Shown: piece by piece, positions 35,001-42,137 of the stretch
How the letters are laid out: every line of letters starts with the position of its first letter
How positions within the stretch are numbered: the first letter of the stretch is position 1
Assembly (NCBI GenBank): GCA_028284765.1
Contig: JANQRA010000006.1
Location: forward strand, 1 to 64,000
Direction: 5' to 3'
Source: Acidimicrobiia bacterium
GTDB taxonomy: Bacteria; Actinomycetota; Acidimicrobiia; Spongiisociales; ZC4RG35
Length of the DNA: 64,000 bases
Translations under genes and position numbers: made by a program
Notes under the pieces: model-generated
Told to the model about the DNA's origin: nothing
Seen by the model: the letters and a program-made list of their open reading frames with translations, nothing else
The model's database searches: none

Positions 35001-35500
35001 ATCCGTTCTACTGCATTTCGGACTTCTTCCGGCCAGTCGACTCAGGTCAGATCGACTTCGCAGCCTTCCACATCGTGAGCATGGGATCGCAGGTCTCCGA
35101 AAGAACCGCCGAGCTATTCGAGTCCGATCAATACCAGGAGTACCTGATGCTGCACGGTCTCGGAGTCGAAATGGCGGAAGCCCTCGCTGAGTTCTGGCAT
35201 CACCGGATCCGAACCGAGTGGGGGTTCGTCGATGAAGATGGTCCAACTCTCACCGGGCTGTTCCGACAGAAGTATCGAGGTGGTCGTTATTCGTGGGGCT
35301 ACCCGGCCTGTCCGGATCTTGAAGACAACCTGACGGTGGCCGAGTTGCTTGGGGCGAAACGCCTGGGAATCGAGGTCGGCCCGGAGACGGGGTACCAGTA
35401 TCAGCCGGAGCAGACGACTTCGGCGATCATCTGTCACCACCCACAGGCCAAGTACTTCATCGCTCGGAAGCCCAAGGAGGCCCGACTTGCTGACGCATGA
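32030..35500 (+). CDS. metH: Cobalamin-dependent methionine synthase
   Basis: 1156-residue MetH with all four modules: homocysteine-binding barrel (1-320) with the zinc ligands 'GGCCGT' (Cys291, Cys292); methyltetrahydrofolate pterin-binding barrel (about 335-620, 'MIGERANTNGSRAF'); B12 cap and cobalamin domain (about 640-850) with the base-off motif 'DVHDIGKN', His733 being the lower axial ligand; and the SAM-binding reactivation domain (about 900-1150, 'RYSWGYPACPDLEDN'). It transfers the methyl group of 5-methyl-THF to homocysteine. Control by the SAM-I riboswitch fits feedback by SAM. It overlaps the MTHFR gene by 14 nt. Confidence 0.96.
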   Translation: MRQPDTYLEAIKRGVVVFDGATGTNLQTVGLTADDFGGPQFEGCNELLSLTRPDVVKNLHRSFLDVDVDVIETNTFGSFSIPLSEYGIEEKAYEISATSAALARAVADEYTDRRRFVAGSVGPGTKFATLGQVSFDQLSDAYEEQGAGLIDGGVDLVIVETQFDLLGLKAAVAGVRRAMKISGTELPLQLQVTIELTGRMLPGTEIGAALTAIEALGPDVIGLNCATGPQEMWEPLRHLSRHSPVPVSAIPNAGLPKVEAGEMVYDLGPEGLASHLGDFVEELGVGVVGGCCGTSPEHLAAVVERVKSAEPKPRSPSNVPSASSIYSQVPFDQDTSFLMIGERANTNGSRAFRDALLAGDVEGCVAIGQSQLQEGAHMVDLCVDYVGRDGVEDIDVLAAAFATDVAAPVVIDSTEPEVMEAALKRLGGRSLLNSANLEDGDADGSRADRVFSLAAQYGSAVICLLIDERGQARDADWKLEIAHRLHEMATQRYGLKTSDLVFDALTFPLSTGDDDLRRDAIETLEAIRRIKRELPGARTVLGVSNVSFGLNPAARRVLNSVFLAEAVDVGLDAAIVHAGKIEPLSRIDAEQRQACLDLIHDRRTEDYDPLEKILELFADVKAADDSIDSYEGLTLSERLPKRIVDGDQKNIITDLDEALASGQRPLQIINDHLLGGMKVVGDLFASGEMQLPFVLKSAETMKKAVGYLEPLMEKSEVSRRGSVVLATVSGDVHDIGKNLVDIILRNNGYEVHNLGIKVGINEMIQAFEEHQADAIGMSGLLVKSTLIMRDNLDELERRGLGHVPVLLGGAALTRSYVESDLRSRYGGAVYYGKNAFAGLDAMGAITSKEPAPAPTAARRRHETGQVEYPLPARSPSVSTDNHVFEPPFLGSRIVKGVSIDEIVPFLNLTALFRNQWQFRPEAGERDEDFKERLKPLLLSQLAEARSQDLLTPQVVYGYFPVNADGDDLIVWKDERRNEQLSRFSFPRQPEDPFYCISDFFRPVDSGQIDFAAFHIVSMGSQVSERTAELFESDQYQEYLMLHGLGVEMAEALAEFWHHRIRTEWGFVDEDGPTLTGLFRQKYRGGRYSWGYPACPDLEDNLTVAELLGAKRLGIEVGPETGYQYQPEQTTSAIICHHPQAKYFIARKPKEARLADA

Positions 35501-36275
35501 AAAGGGTTGGACCCGTATCGCTGAGGTCAATCCGCCTGAACTGCCCGAGGCACGCCACCACGACCTGTTCCCAGCGTGGCGAAACGTGTTGGTCACCGAC
35601 AACGTGTTCGGTCGGATCCGGCTGTCTCCGTATGCGTTCTCAGCGCGTATCACGCACGACGTGCCACATGTCCATCCCACGGTTGTCGTGTCGACCAGAG
35701 ACCGGAACATCCTCGCTATCGAGTCGGAAGTTCGGGGCGCATTGATGAACGGAGTCGACTCCTTTCTGGTTGTGATCGGGGACACAGTGCCCCATGTCGA
35801 TCACCTCGCTCATCACCACGAGATCGTTGATCACTTGACCAACCTTCAGAAGGAACTACCGAGCTTCGAGGTGGGAATGCCCACCAGGTTCCGTGAGTGG
35901 CAGTTCCGCCGACGGATCGACCTCGGCACACAGTTCTTCGTCGCGGGCCCGGTGCTAGATCCCGACACGGTCGAGCCCCAGGTGGCAAAGCTGGGCCTCA
36001 AAGACGGAGACCCGCCGCTTTTCCTCATGGCCATCCCACCGTTCTCGTCGGAGTGGGTGGATCGCATGGAATCGATTGGTGCCGTACCCACCGAGGATGG
36101 GTTCAAAGAGAAGCTGGGCGATGTTCCCGCGGATGTGAGGCGCAAGGCCGGTTGGGCGATGATTTCCGAGGTGGAGCGCCGGGCCAAGGATGCAGGGTGT
36201 GCCGGCGTGGTCCTTATGGGGTTGAAATTCGACTCTGTGGTCCGTGAGGCCCCAAGCGCTTGGCCAGAAATCTGA
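35487..36275 (+). CDS. metF: Methylenetetrahydrofolate reductase family protein
   Basis: 262-residue member of the MTHFR (PF02219) flavin-barrel family, shorter and more divergent than E. coli MetF (296). It should make 5-methyl-THF for the adjacent MetH. The N-terminal 'TRIAEVNPPELPE' corresponds to the FExxPPK catalytic-Glu strand; 'IGDTVPH' matches the flavin-phosphate strand; 'EVGMPTRF' and 'QFFVAGPVLDPDTV' resemble the folate-binding 'Q..fD' region, although the usual Gln-Phe-Phe-Asp ligand reads 'TQFFVAGPV'. The start is a TTG at 35487, set by AAGGAGG 6 nt upstream. Symbol is by family and context; biochemical identity is likely but unproven. Confidence 0.8.
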   Translation: MLTHEKGWTRIAEVNPPELPEARHHDLFPAWRNVLVTDNVFGRIRLSPYAFSARITHDVPHVHPTVVVSTRDRNILAIESEVRGALMNGVDSFLVVIGDTVPHVDHLAHHHEIVDHLTNLQKELPSFEVGMPTRFREWQFRRRIDLGTQFFVAGPVLDPDTVEPQVAKLGLKDGDPPLFLMAIPPFSSEWVDRMESIGAVPTEDGFKEKLGDVPADVRRKAGWAMISEVERRAKDAGCAGVVLMGLKFDSVVREAPSAWPEI

Positions 36276-36334
36276 CCGACAGGATGCCGGCCGCGTAGGG
36301 CTGACGGCCTATCTGAGTTTGGTCGCTTCTTGAC

Positions 36335-36350
36335 GACATATAGATATGTC
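36335..36350. promoter_or_regulatory. Palindrome across the histidine kinase start codon
   Basis: GACATAT-AG-ATATGTC is a perfect palindrome (7-bp arms) that includes the ATG at 36346. No Shine-Dalgarno is visible, so either the mRNA is leaderless or the palindrome is part of an operator/RNA structure controlling the kinase gene. Confidence 0.35.
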
Positions 36351-37740
36351 AGAAGGGGCGAGATCCCGTGGTGCCAGCAAGCGCCGCACCGTTATGTATG
36401 CGGTCGGCTCCGCCGTGCTGGTCTTGTTGCTCATTGCCGGACTGGCGTTTGCCAACTCGATAAGCGTCACTCGGGTGACCAACAACGCACGCTCTCTCCA
36501 CTGGACGAATGCAACCATGGGAACATCAGCCCTCGCCCGGGCCGGACTGGTGCAAGCGGTTACCTACTTCGAGCTTCAGGGGTCAACTGCGGTCGACGCC
36601 GATGATCTGGCCTTTGCAATGGATCAAGTCAGGTCTTCCGTCGCTGAGCTCGACCACCTATTCGACCTCGGAGAAGGTCAGGACTCTTATGCGGCACTTG
36701 CCCAGTATCGAGCACAGGTGGAGCGAGCCGTCTCTGAACTGGAGGCGGGAGATGTCGCAACCGCCAAGTCCGTTGTTGCCACCGACGTCGAATCGACCTA
36801 CATCGACCTGTCCAACTCTCTGAGCGTTGAACAAGACGCAATTCAGGCCGCCATCCAGGAAAACAGTGAAGCCGGTAGGGCGCTCAACGGGTGGGTGGTC
36901 TTTGTTCTAACTCTGGCTGTTCCAGGCTCCGCCGTCGCCGTGTACTTCGTAATCGCCCGCAGACAGATGAAGTCGGTCAGGGAGAGAACGAGATTGGAGA
37001 TTGAGGCCGAACGGCAAATCTCCTCAGCGAAGGATGAGTTCATCGCCGGGCTCTCCCATGAGCTGCGGACCCCGCTGACCTCGATATATGGGTTTGCTGA
37101 GATCCTCACCGACGGTGGCGTCCAGGGTGCAGAGGCCACTCAAGAGACGGCACAGATCATCGCCAACGAAGCCGCCGAGATGACTCGCATGGTCGATGAT
37201 CTCCTGGCCGCTTCGCGAATCGAGAGCACCGGCGTTGAGATCGAGGTGGCCCCCACTCCACTGCAGGATGTGGTCGAAGCGGCGATCACCCCGTTCGAAC
37301 GGGCTGGCATGGAGATTTCGAGGGAACCAACAGGGGTGATTGCGGTGACCGATGCTGCTCGGCTCCGACACGCCATCATCAATCTTCTGTCCAATGCCGC
37401 TCGTCACGGTGGCCCCACTGTTGGGGTCGAAGTCGTCGCGGGTGATGAATTCGTGGACATCGAGGTGTGGGACGACGGCCCGGGTGTCCCTGCCGATCAG
37501 GAGGAGAGGCTCTTCGAGAGGTTTGTCCATGCGGGCAGCCAGCCGCTGCTCACCGGCAGCATCGGTCTCGGACTCGCGGTGGCATCCAGGCTGGTCAGTC
37601 TGATGGAAGGGAAGCTCCAATACCAAAGGTTCTCGGGCCGCACCTACTTCACGATCACCATCCCGATTGGTGACACGTCCGAGCAAGTCGACGACTCTCC
37701 GGCGTCGGTCGCCCAGGTGATCAGGGCGTTGTCTTCGTGA
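36346..37740 (+). CDS. Membrane sensor histidine kinase, orphan
   Basis: 464-residue sensor kinase. Two transmembrane helices (about 16-40 and 182-203) bracket an extracellular four-helix-type sensor region (45-180) rich in Ala, Glu and Gln. The HisKA domain has the H-box 'GLSHELRTPLTSIYGFAEIL' (His238); the ATPase domain has 'HAIINLLSNAARHGG' (N-box), 'DDGPGVP' (G1) and 'GSIGLGLAVASRLV' (G2). No response regulator gene is adjacent. Its stop overlaps the start of a secreted Thr-rich protein (GTGA), an uncommon pairing that suggests the two work together at the envelope. Confidence 0.93.
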   Translation: MSEGARSRGASKRRTVMYAVGSAVLVLLLIAGLAFANSISVTRVTNNARSLHWTNATMGTSALARAGLVQAVTYFELQGSTAVDADDLAFAMDQVRSSVAELDHLFDLGEGQDSYAALAQYRAQVERAVSELEAGDVATAKSVVATDVESTYIDLSNSLSVEQDAIQAAIQENSEAGRALNGWVVFVLTLAVPGSAVAVYFVIARRQMKSVRERTRLEIEAERQISSAKDEFIAGLSHELRTPLTSIYGFAEILTDGGVQGAEATQETAQIIANEAAEMTRMVDDLLAASRIESTGVEIEVAPTPLQDVVEAAITPFERAGMEISREPTGVIAVTDAARLRHAIINLLSNAARHGGPTVGVEVVAGDEFVDIEVWDDGPGVPADQEERLFERFVHAGSQPLLTGSIGLGLAVASRLVSLMEGKLQYQRFSGRTYFTITIPIGDTSEQVDDSPASVAQVIRALSS

Positions 37741-38798
37741 GACGCTTCGCCGCGATCCTCACCGTTGCCGCAATGATGATCCCCGCCGTCGCTGCGATGG
37801 CAGGTGAATACGGCGAGTACCGCGACGACTTCAAAGACATCAGCTACTCGGGCAATGACGGCAGTCTCAACTGGAACGGGCCCTGGTACGACAGTGAGGA
37901 CCAGAACCCGAGCACGGGAGTGATCCATGTTGGCGATGGCCTTTGTCAGGGCAATAAGTGTCTTCACATCGATTCCGAAGCAGGTGAACCGGTCGACTAC
38001 TACATCAAGCGCCAAGCTGACCTGTCGGTGTTCTCGTCGCCGGAGCTTTGCTTTGAGATGATGATCGACAATGAGAAGCAGTACGGAGATGCAACGCTCA
38101 CCGTCGACATCGTGACCGGTGGCAACGAGTGGCATACCATCTCCAGCTATCACCTCGATGACATGCGCGGCGGGTATCACAAGGTGATAGAAGACCTGTC
38201 AGACTTCTCAGGGCAGAATGTCTACCTTGCCTTCACCATTTCCGGTGAACTGAGCTCGGCGATCTATATCGACAATGTCGAAATCAAGGGCCAGTTCGGC
38301 CAGGGCACCTCGACGACCTCGACCTCGTCAACATCATCCTCAACCACCTCGAGCACCTCGTCGACCTCAACGACCTCAACAACCGCTCCAACCACAACGT
38401 CCTCGACGTCGGCGACCACATCAACGACTGAGGCGACCACCACGACCTCCCAATCCGAGACGACGACAACCACCGGATCCTCGGAGACGACGACCACAGT
38501 GGCATCGACCACCACGACCTCAGCTCCTGACGGGGCCGCGATACCAGGGGAGCCACCCTTCAAGTCCGGGCTACACGACCCCGGTCAAGGCTTGATGGCC
38601 GACTATGGCGACGAAATGATGGGCGAGATGAGCATGGAAGACGTCGAGGTTCTCGGGGCGGAGGTGACAGCTGACTTCTCTATGGCCGTCGAGGTCTTCG
38701 AATCAGCGAAGGTGTGGGTTGCCCTACTCGCATTGATGATCACAGCAGCCATCGTGAGCGGAATGGACACTCGAAGGGCCAGGCGCCTCGGTCGCTAA
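37737..38798 (+). CDS. Surface protein with Thr-rich stalk and C-terminal membrane anchor
   Basis: 353 residues from a GTG overlapping the kinase stop. A signal peptide (1-22, 'RRFAAILTVAAMMIPAVAAMAG') is followed by a beta-rich domain of about 160 residues ('YRDDFKDISYSGNDGSLNW...GPWYDSED' to 'IYIDNVEIKGQF') that looks like a carbohydrate-binding/jelly-roll module. Then comes a low-complexity Ser/Thr stalk (about 190-263), a short linker, and a C-terminal helix ('VWVALLALMITAAIVSGMD') with a basic tail (RRARRLGR), so it is probably anchored in the membrane. Possibly an adhesin or ligand sensor for the co-translated kinase; this is inference. Confidence 0.8.
   Translation: MRRFAAILTVAAMMIPAVAAMAGEYGEYRDDFKDISYSGNDGSLNWNGPWYDSEDQNPSTGVIHVGDGLCQGNKCLHIDSEAGEPVDYYIKRQADLSVFSSPELCFEMMIDNEKQYGDATLTVDIVTGGNEWHTISSYHLDDMRGGYHKVIEDLSDFSGQNVYLAFTISGELSSAIYIDNVEIKGQFGQGTSTTSTSSTSSSTTSSTSSTSTTSTTAPTTTSSTSATTSTTEATTTTSQSETTTTTGSSETTTTVASTTTTSAPDGAAIPGEPPFKSGLHDPGQGLMADYGDEMMGEMSMEDVEVLGAEVTADFSMAVEVFESAKVWVALLALMITAAIVSGMDTRRARRLGR
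38307..38526 (+). repeat. Low-complexity Ser/Thr-coding repeat
   Basis: About 220 bp of imperfect 'acctcgacgacctcgtca'-like repeats coding for the Thr/Ser stalk of the surface protein. Such tracts vary in length between strains in many bacteria. Confidence 0.7.
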
Positions 38799-40576
38799 GG
38801 ACCGCTCCAATCGATTGGCTCTGAGGCTCCTATCAACGCCCGATCTCCAATCGGCTCGCTCAATAGAACTGTCAGTTGGACGATGGTCCCCAGACTGCAG
38901 CTCAGCTCTCGGAATACTTCCGGGGATCCGGGAGGTGGGGGCGGCGGATTCCTTGCCTGCCACACGGTGATCTCGACCTCGTCTGTCGCGAACTCCGCCA
39001 CTGCCAGCATCTCGTGGCCATACTCAGTCGTCGAACCGCATCTGTCGTTGACAACGAGTTCAAGGGTGTCGCCCTCGGGATCGACTTCCGAGTCAGGGTT
39101 CAGGGCCCAATCCGTCTTCTCATACCCGTCATCAGACCAGTGGCAGCCACCCCAACCGGTCGGTGACCATTTGCCGTCTTTCCTCTCGAATGCGGCATCG
39201 GAGTACTCACCCGAGTCTGAGATCCCGAGCAGAACCAGGTAGTCGCTCGTCTTCTCGAACACCCAATACTCGTAGTTCTCTACGAAGTTGCTTCCTTCGG
39301 GGTTGTCTCTGAGCGCGTCAATTGCCTGCCGGGCGTCGTCATCCAACGGCCCGGAAGTGGGAATTGGCACGCCGGCATCGATCCGTGCGTGTCCGCACGC
39401 CTTTCCTGGCTCAAACTCGTCAATGGCCCTCACCGCGATCCTGAGTTCAGCTGTCGAGCCGAGGATTGACCTGTCGAACTCGGACCCTTCCTCGAGATCG
39501 CTGATGAAGAAGCTGCGAGATTGAGTCCGAACGTGTCTCGGATGGCCAAGTACCGGGTGGAAAGAGACATCCGTTACCAGGCCGCTTTCTTCGATGAATT
39601 GGAACATGTCAAACATCGTGAGTGGATCAGTATCGAGGTCCTCGGTCTGCTCAGCCGTCCTTATTGCATAGACGTCCGTGGTGGAACTCTCGGTGACAAC
39701 GACTATGTAGGACTCGTGGGATCGGACCTGAGATGTGTCGCTGACCGCCAATTGGTAGTGGTAGGTCTCGTATCCGTAGTTGGACCACCTGCCCTCGTGA
39801 TATGAAATGTCGTTCGGACTACCAGGGGAAGAGCCCCACGTCGACAGGTGCCCGCACACTTCTGAGTGAGCTGCCAGCTTCCTAGACGCTGCGACAAGAT
39901 GTTGTTCGGCTTCCTCGGCAGCTTGGACGATCTGGAGTGACCTGTATTTGTCTGAGTAGACCCGGAGGTCGTCGGTTCCCTCGGCGACGCCGCTGGCCTC
40001 GAGGGTTGCGATCAGCTCGTCGGTGAGGTCAGCGATCGCCACTCCGATCTCGGCGCCTGACGTCCGGATATCGAGCCAGCCGTGCATTGTCTGAACGAAC
40101 ACATCACAGGCTTTGTCAATCGAGCCATCCTCATACACGGAAACGATGTTGAGCGCGGGAGGTGTGTCCCAACCCGGACCCGGCGGTGCCGGCATGAATC
40201 CGAGATTGCGTGAGAGCTCCTCGCAGATGGTGCCCTCATCGCTGGCGAACAGGGCGCCGACCTCATCAAACGCGTCGAGATCGTCGATGTCCGGCTCGCC
40301 GTATCCGACGTCTTCGAGCGACATCATCGTCTCCTGTGACAGCTCGATCTCGAGGCCCCACACGTACTCGACAAGCGGAAGCGACGCCGCCCTCAAGACT
40401 TCGACATACCCGTAATAGTCGTCTTGTTCTCGCAGTTGTTCGGTCTCGTCGATGAATGCCTGACACATTCTCTCGCTCGCCGGATCTTCGACGCGAAGGT
40501 CCCCGGCTGAGTCCGGTGCGACCCCACACGCAGCCACGACAAGGGCAAATGCCACGAAGGGTCGGATCCCCCTCAT
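38795..40576 (-). CDS. Large secreted lipoprotein of unknown function
   Basis: 593 residues. The signal peptide 'MRGIRPFVAFALVVAACG' ends in a lipobox with Cys17, so the protein is lipid-anchored outside. An all-helical segment (about 30-250) containing repeated Cys residues is followed by beta-rich stretches with 'YEYWVFEKTSDYLVLLGISDSGEYSDAAFERKDGKWSPTGWGGCHWSDDG', a pattern I recognise only as common in secreted actinobacterial proteins of unknown role. The gene overlaps the end of the preceding plus-strand gene by 4 nt (convergent) and has a TAGCCT box 7 nt before its ATG. No function is assigned. Confidence 0.8.
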   Translation of the reverse strand: MRGIRPFVAFALVVAACGVAPDSAGDLRVEDPASERMCQAFIDETEQLREQDDYYGYVEVLRAASLPLVEYVWGLEIELSQETMMSLEDVGYGEPDIDDLDAFDEVGALFASDEGTICEELSRNLGFMPAPPGPGWDTPPALNIVSVYEDGSIDKACDVFVQTMHGWLDIRTSGAEIGVAIADLTDELIATLEASGVAEGTDDLRVYSDKYRSLQIVQAAEEAEQHLVAASRKLAAHSEVCGHLSTWGSSPGSPNDISYHEGRWSNYGYETYHYQLAVSDTSQVRSHESYIVVVTESSTTDVYAIRTAEQTEDLDTDPLTMFDMFQFIEESGLVTDVSFHPVLGHPRHVRTQSRSFFISDLEEGSEFDRSILGSTAELRIAVRAIDEFEPGKACGHARIDAGVPIPTSGPLDDDARQAIDALRDNPEGSNFVENYEYWVFEKTSDYLVLLGISDSGEYSDAAFERKDGKWSPTGWGGCHWSDDGYEKTDWALNPDSEVDPEGDTLELVVNDRCGSTTEYGHEMLAVAEFATDEVEITVWQARNPPPPPPGSPEVFRELSCSLGTIVQLTVLLSEPIGDRALIGASEPIDWSGP

Positions 40577-40583
40577 GGCCCTA

Positions 40584-40589
40584 AGGCTA
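40584..40589 (-). promoter_or_regulatory. Candidate -10 box of a leaderless promoter (lipoprotein gene)
   Basis: TAGCCT on the minus strand ends 7 nt before the ATG at 40576, with no Shine-Dalgarno in between. Confidence 0.35.
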
Positions 40590-40632
40590 GTTCGCCGAGT
40601 CCTCTCGTTCGATGACGTGGTTAGCTAGCTCC

Positions 40633-41055
40633 ATGATCACTCAACATGAAGGATTGGCTGAGGCGCTCGACGAAGACCTGATCGGGTTCGTCACCGCGGT
40701 AAACCCGAAAGGCCAGCCTCAAACATCACCGGTTTGGTTCATCCGCGACGGTGAGGACCTTCTGGTCTACAACCGGACCGATGCCCAGAGACTGCGGTCG
40801 ATAGTGAAGAACCCACTGGTGGCCTTCAATCTACGCGCGGACCGGTTCGGACGGTCCGGCATATCCCTTGAAGCAAAGGCAGCGGTGGACGAGTCCCTTC
40901 CACCGGCCAAGGACTTTCCTGGATACGTCGACAAATACGGAGCAGACATAGAGCGGTTGGGCTGGACACCAGAGTCGTTTTCAAACGATTACCCGGTTGG
41001 GATCAGGCTCAAAGTCTCTCGCGTACGAGTGTGGGGAATCGACCGGGGAATGTAG
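40633..41055 (+). CDS. PPOX-class F420-type split-barrel oxidoreductase
   Basis: 140-residue protein of the pyridoxamine-phosphate-oxidase-like split barrel superfamily, close to the F420-dependent TIGR03667/Rv3369-type group. Evidence: 'LIGFVTAVNPKGQPQTSPVWFIRDGEDLLVYNR' (first beta hairpin and Pro-Val-Trp/Phe motif), 'RLRSIVKNPLVAFNLRAD' and the late 'YPVGIRLKVSRVRVWG'. The start at 40633 ('MITQHEGLAEAL') is preferred to an ATG seven codons earlier, because TAGCTA lies just upstream as a possible -10 of a leaderless mRNA. The substrate is unknown. Confidence 0.88.
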   Translation: MITQHEGLAEALDEDLIGFVTAVNPKGQPQTSPVWFIRDGEDLLVYNRTDAQRLRSIVKNPLVAFNLRADRFGRSGISLEAKAAVDESLPPAKDFPGYVDKYGADIERLGWTPESFSNDYPVGIRLKVSRVRVWGIDRGM

Positions 41056-41098
41056 GGGCCGAGCGGCGTCTCTATGGGCGAGCTACCAGGAGAGCCGT

Positions 41099-41524
41099 TT
41101 GCGACAACGAAAAGCCATCCTCCTGAGTCTGGTCATGGCCCTGTTTGCCGCCTTTCCGCTATCTGCGGTTGCTGGCGACAGGGTCACGGACCGACCCGGA
41201 GGAGACGAGAGACACCGCCCCGCTGACGAGGCAACCGATGAAGTGGTGACCGAAGCCGACCATTCGGATCACAAAGTGAGTGACCGGAAAGTGACGGATC
41301 GGAAGGTCACCGATCGCAAGGTCACGGATCGGCCTGTCGACGAGGTTCGTCCCAAAGATCATCGGCCCCTCGATAGATGCCTGCACTATGCCGATAATCC
41401 CCGTAGGTGTGTAGATCACGAAACCGACGACCCGGTCAACGTCAGACATCTTCTCTGGCGCTTGTTCAAGGCGCAGGAGTGGGAGAAGCTGGTGCGTCTC
41501 CTGCTGAGGCTCGGCCTCCTCTAG
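41099..41524 (+). CDS. Secreted protein with KVTDR tandem repeats
   Basis: 141 residues from a TTG at 41099, set by AGGAG 6 nt upstream and by the signal peptide that follows ('LRQRKAILLSLVMALFAAFPLSAVAG'). The mature protein is extremely polar: four tandem copies of K-V-(S/T)-D-R (residues 59-78) within a run of Asp, Arg, His and Glu. The end contains 'RCLHYADNPRRCVDHETDDPVNVRHLLWRLFKAQEWEKLVRLLLRLGLL', with two Cys and a hydrophobic amphipathic helix. I know no family for it. It precedes the sigma factor gene by about 43 nt and is probably in the same operon. Confidence 0.65.
   Translation: MRQRKAILLSLVMALFAAFPLSAVAGDRVTDRPGGDERHRPADEATDEVVTEADHSDHKVSDRKVTDRKVTDRKVTDRPVDEVRPKDHRPLDRCLHYADNPRRCVDHETDDPVNVRHLLWRLFKAQEWEKLVRLLLRLGLL
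41273..41332 (+). repeat. Four 15-bp coding tandem repeats (KVTDR)
   Basis: Four adjacent 15-bp units encode KVSDR, KVTDR, KVTDR, KVTDR, with synonymous differences between copies (gatcgg, gatcgc). The codon changes show that the peptide repeat, not only the DNA, has been kept. Confidence 0.8.
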
Positions 41525-41567
41525 CCGGAGCTATGTGGGACGGGCGGCCGCGCCAACAGTCTGGGGG

Positions 41568-42137
41568 GTGCCGATCAGCCAGGTGACTTCCACTGATTCG
41601 CACCCCCTCGACCGGTACATGGACGGACTGAGGGCGAGGGAGAACGAGTCGTTCCGGATGGTCTATCAGGAGACCGCCGACGACTTGCTCTCCTTTGCCT
41701 TTGGCATGGTGAGCGATCTGAAAACGGCGGAGGACATCGTTCAGCAGTCTTTCGTCGAGCTGGTCAAGGCTGCTCCGAAGATTCGTGGTGATGGGCGGTC
41801 ACTGAGAGCGTGGTTGTTTCGGAGTGTCCGCTTCGGATGCCTTGACGAATACCGGCGGCGAAGCCGTCGTCCCGAGCATCCCGTCGACACGATTCCCGAC
41901 CTCGCATCAGATGTCGATCCCGACCCCTTGATGATGCACATGACCCCTGAGCTCGAAACCGCCCTTGCTTCCCTCTCCAAGCGCCACCGCACCGCCGTGG
42001 TGCTACGACACGTGGCCGGCCTGTCCGGTGAGGAGATCGCAGGGGTGCTCGGAGTCTCGAGAAGGGCTGCCTATTCGATCCTGCAGAGAGCCGAAGAAAA
42101 GCTTCGGACCGTGATGGGGGTCAACGATGAGTCGTGA
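41568..42137 (+). CDS. RNA polymerase sigma factor, ECF-like
   Basis: 189 residues from the GTG at 41568 (G-rich ribosome binding site just upstream). Region 2: 'FRMVYQETADDLLSFAFGMVSDLKTAEDIVQQSFVELVKAAPKIRGDGRSLRAWLFRSVRFGCLDEYRRRSRR', with the typical DxxQxxF core. Region 4: 'ALASLSKRHRTAVVLRHVAGLSGEEIAGVLGVSRRAAYSILQRAEEKLR', the helix-turn-helix for the -35 box. The next gene overlaps by 11 nt and has the layout of an anti-sigma/membrane partner. What stress it answers is unknown. Confidence 0.9.
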   Translation: MPISQVTSTDSHPLDRYMDGLRARENESFRMVYQETADDLLSFAFGMVSDLKTAEDIVQQSFVELVKAAPKIRGDGRSLRAWLFRSVRFGCLDEYRRRSRRPEHPVDTIPDLASDVDPDPLMMHMTPELETALASLSKRHRTAVVLRHVAGLSGEEIAGVLGVSRRAAYSILQRAEEKLRTVMGVNDES

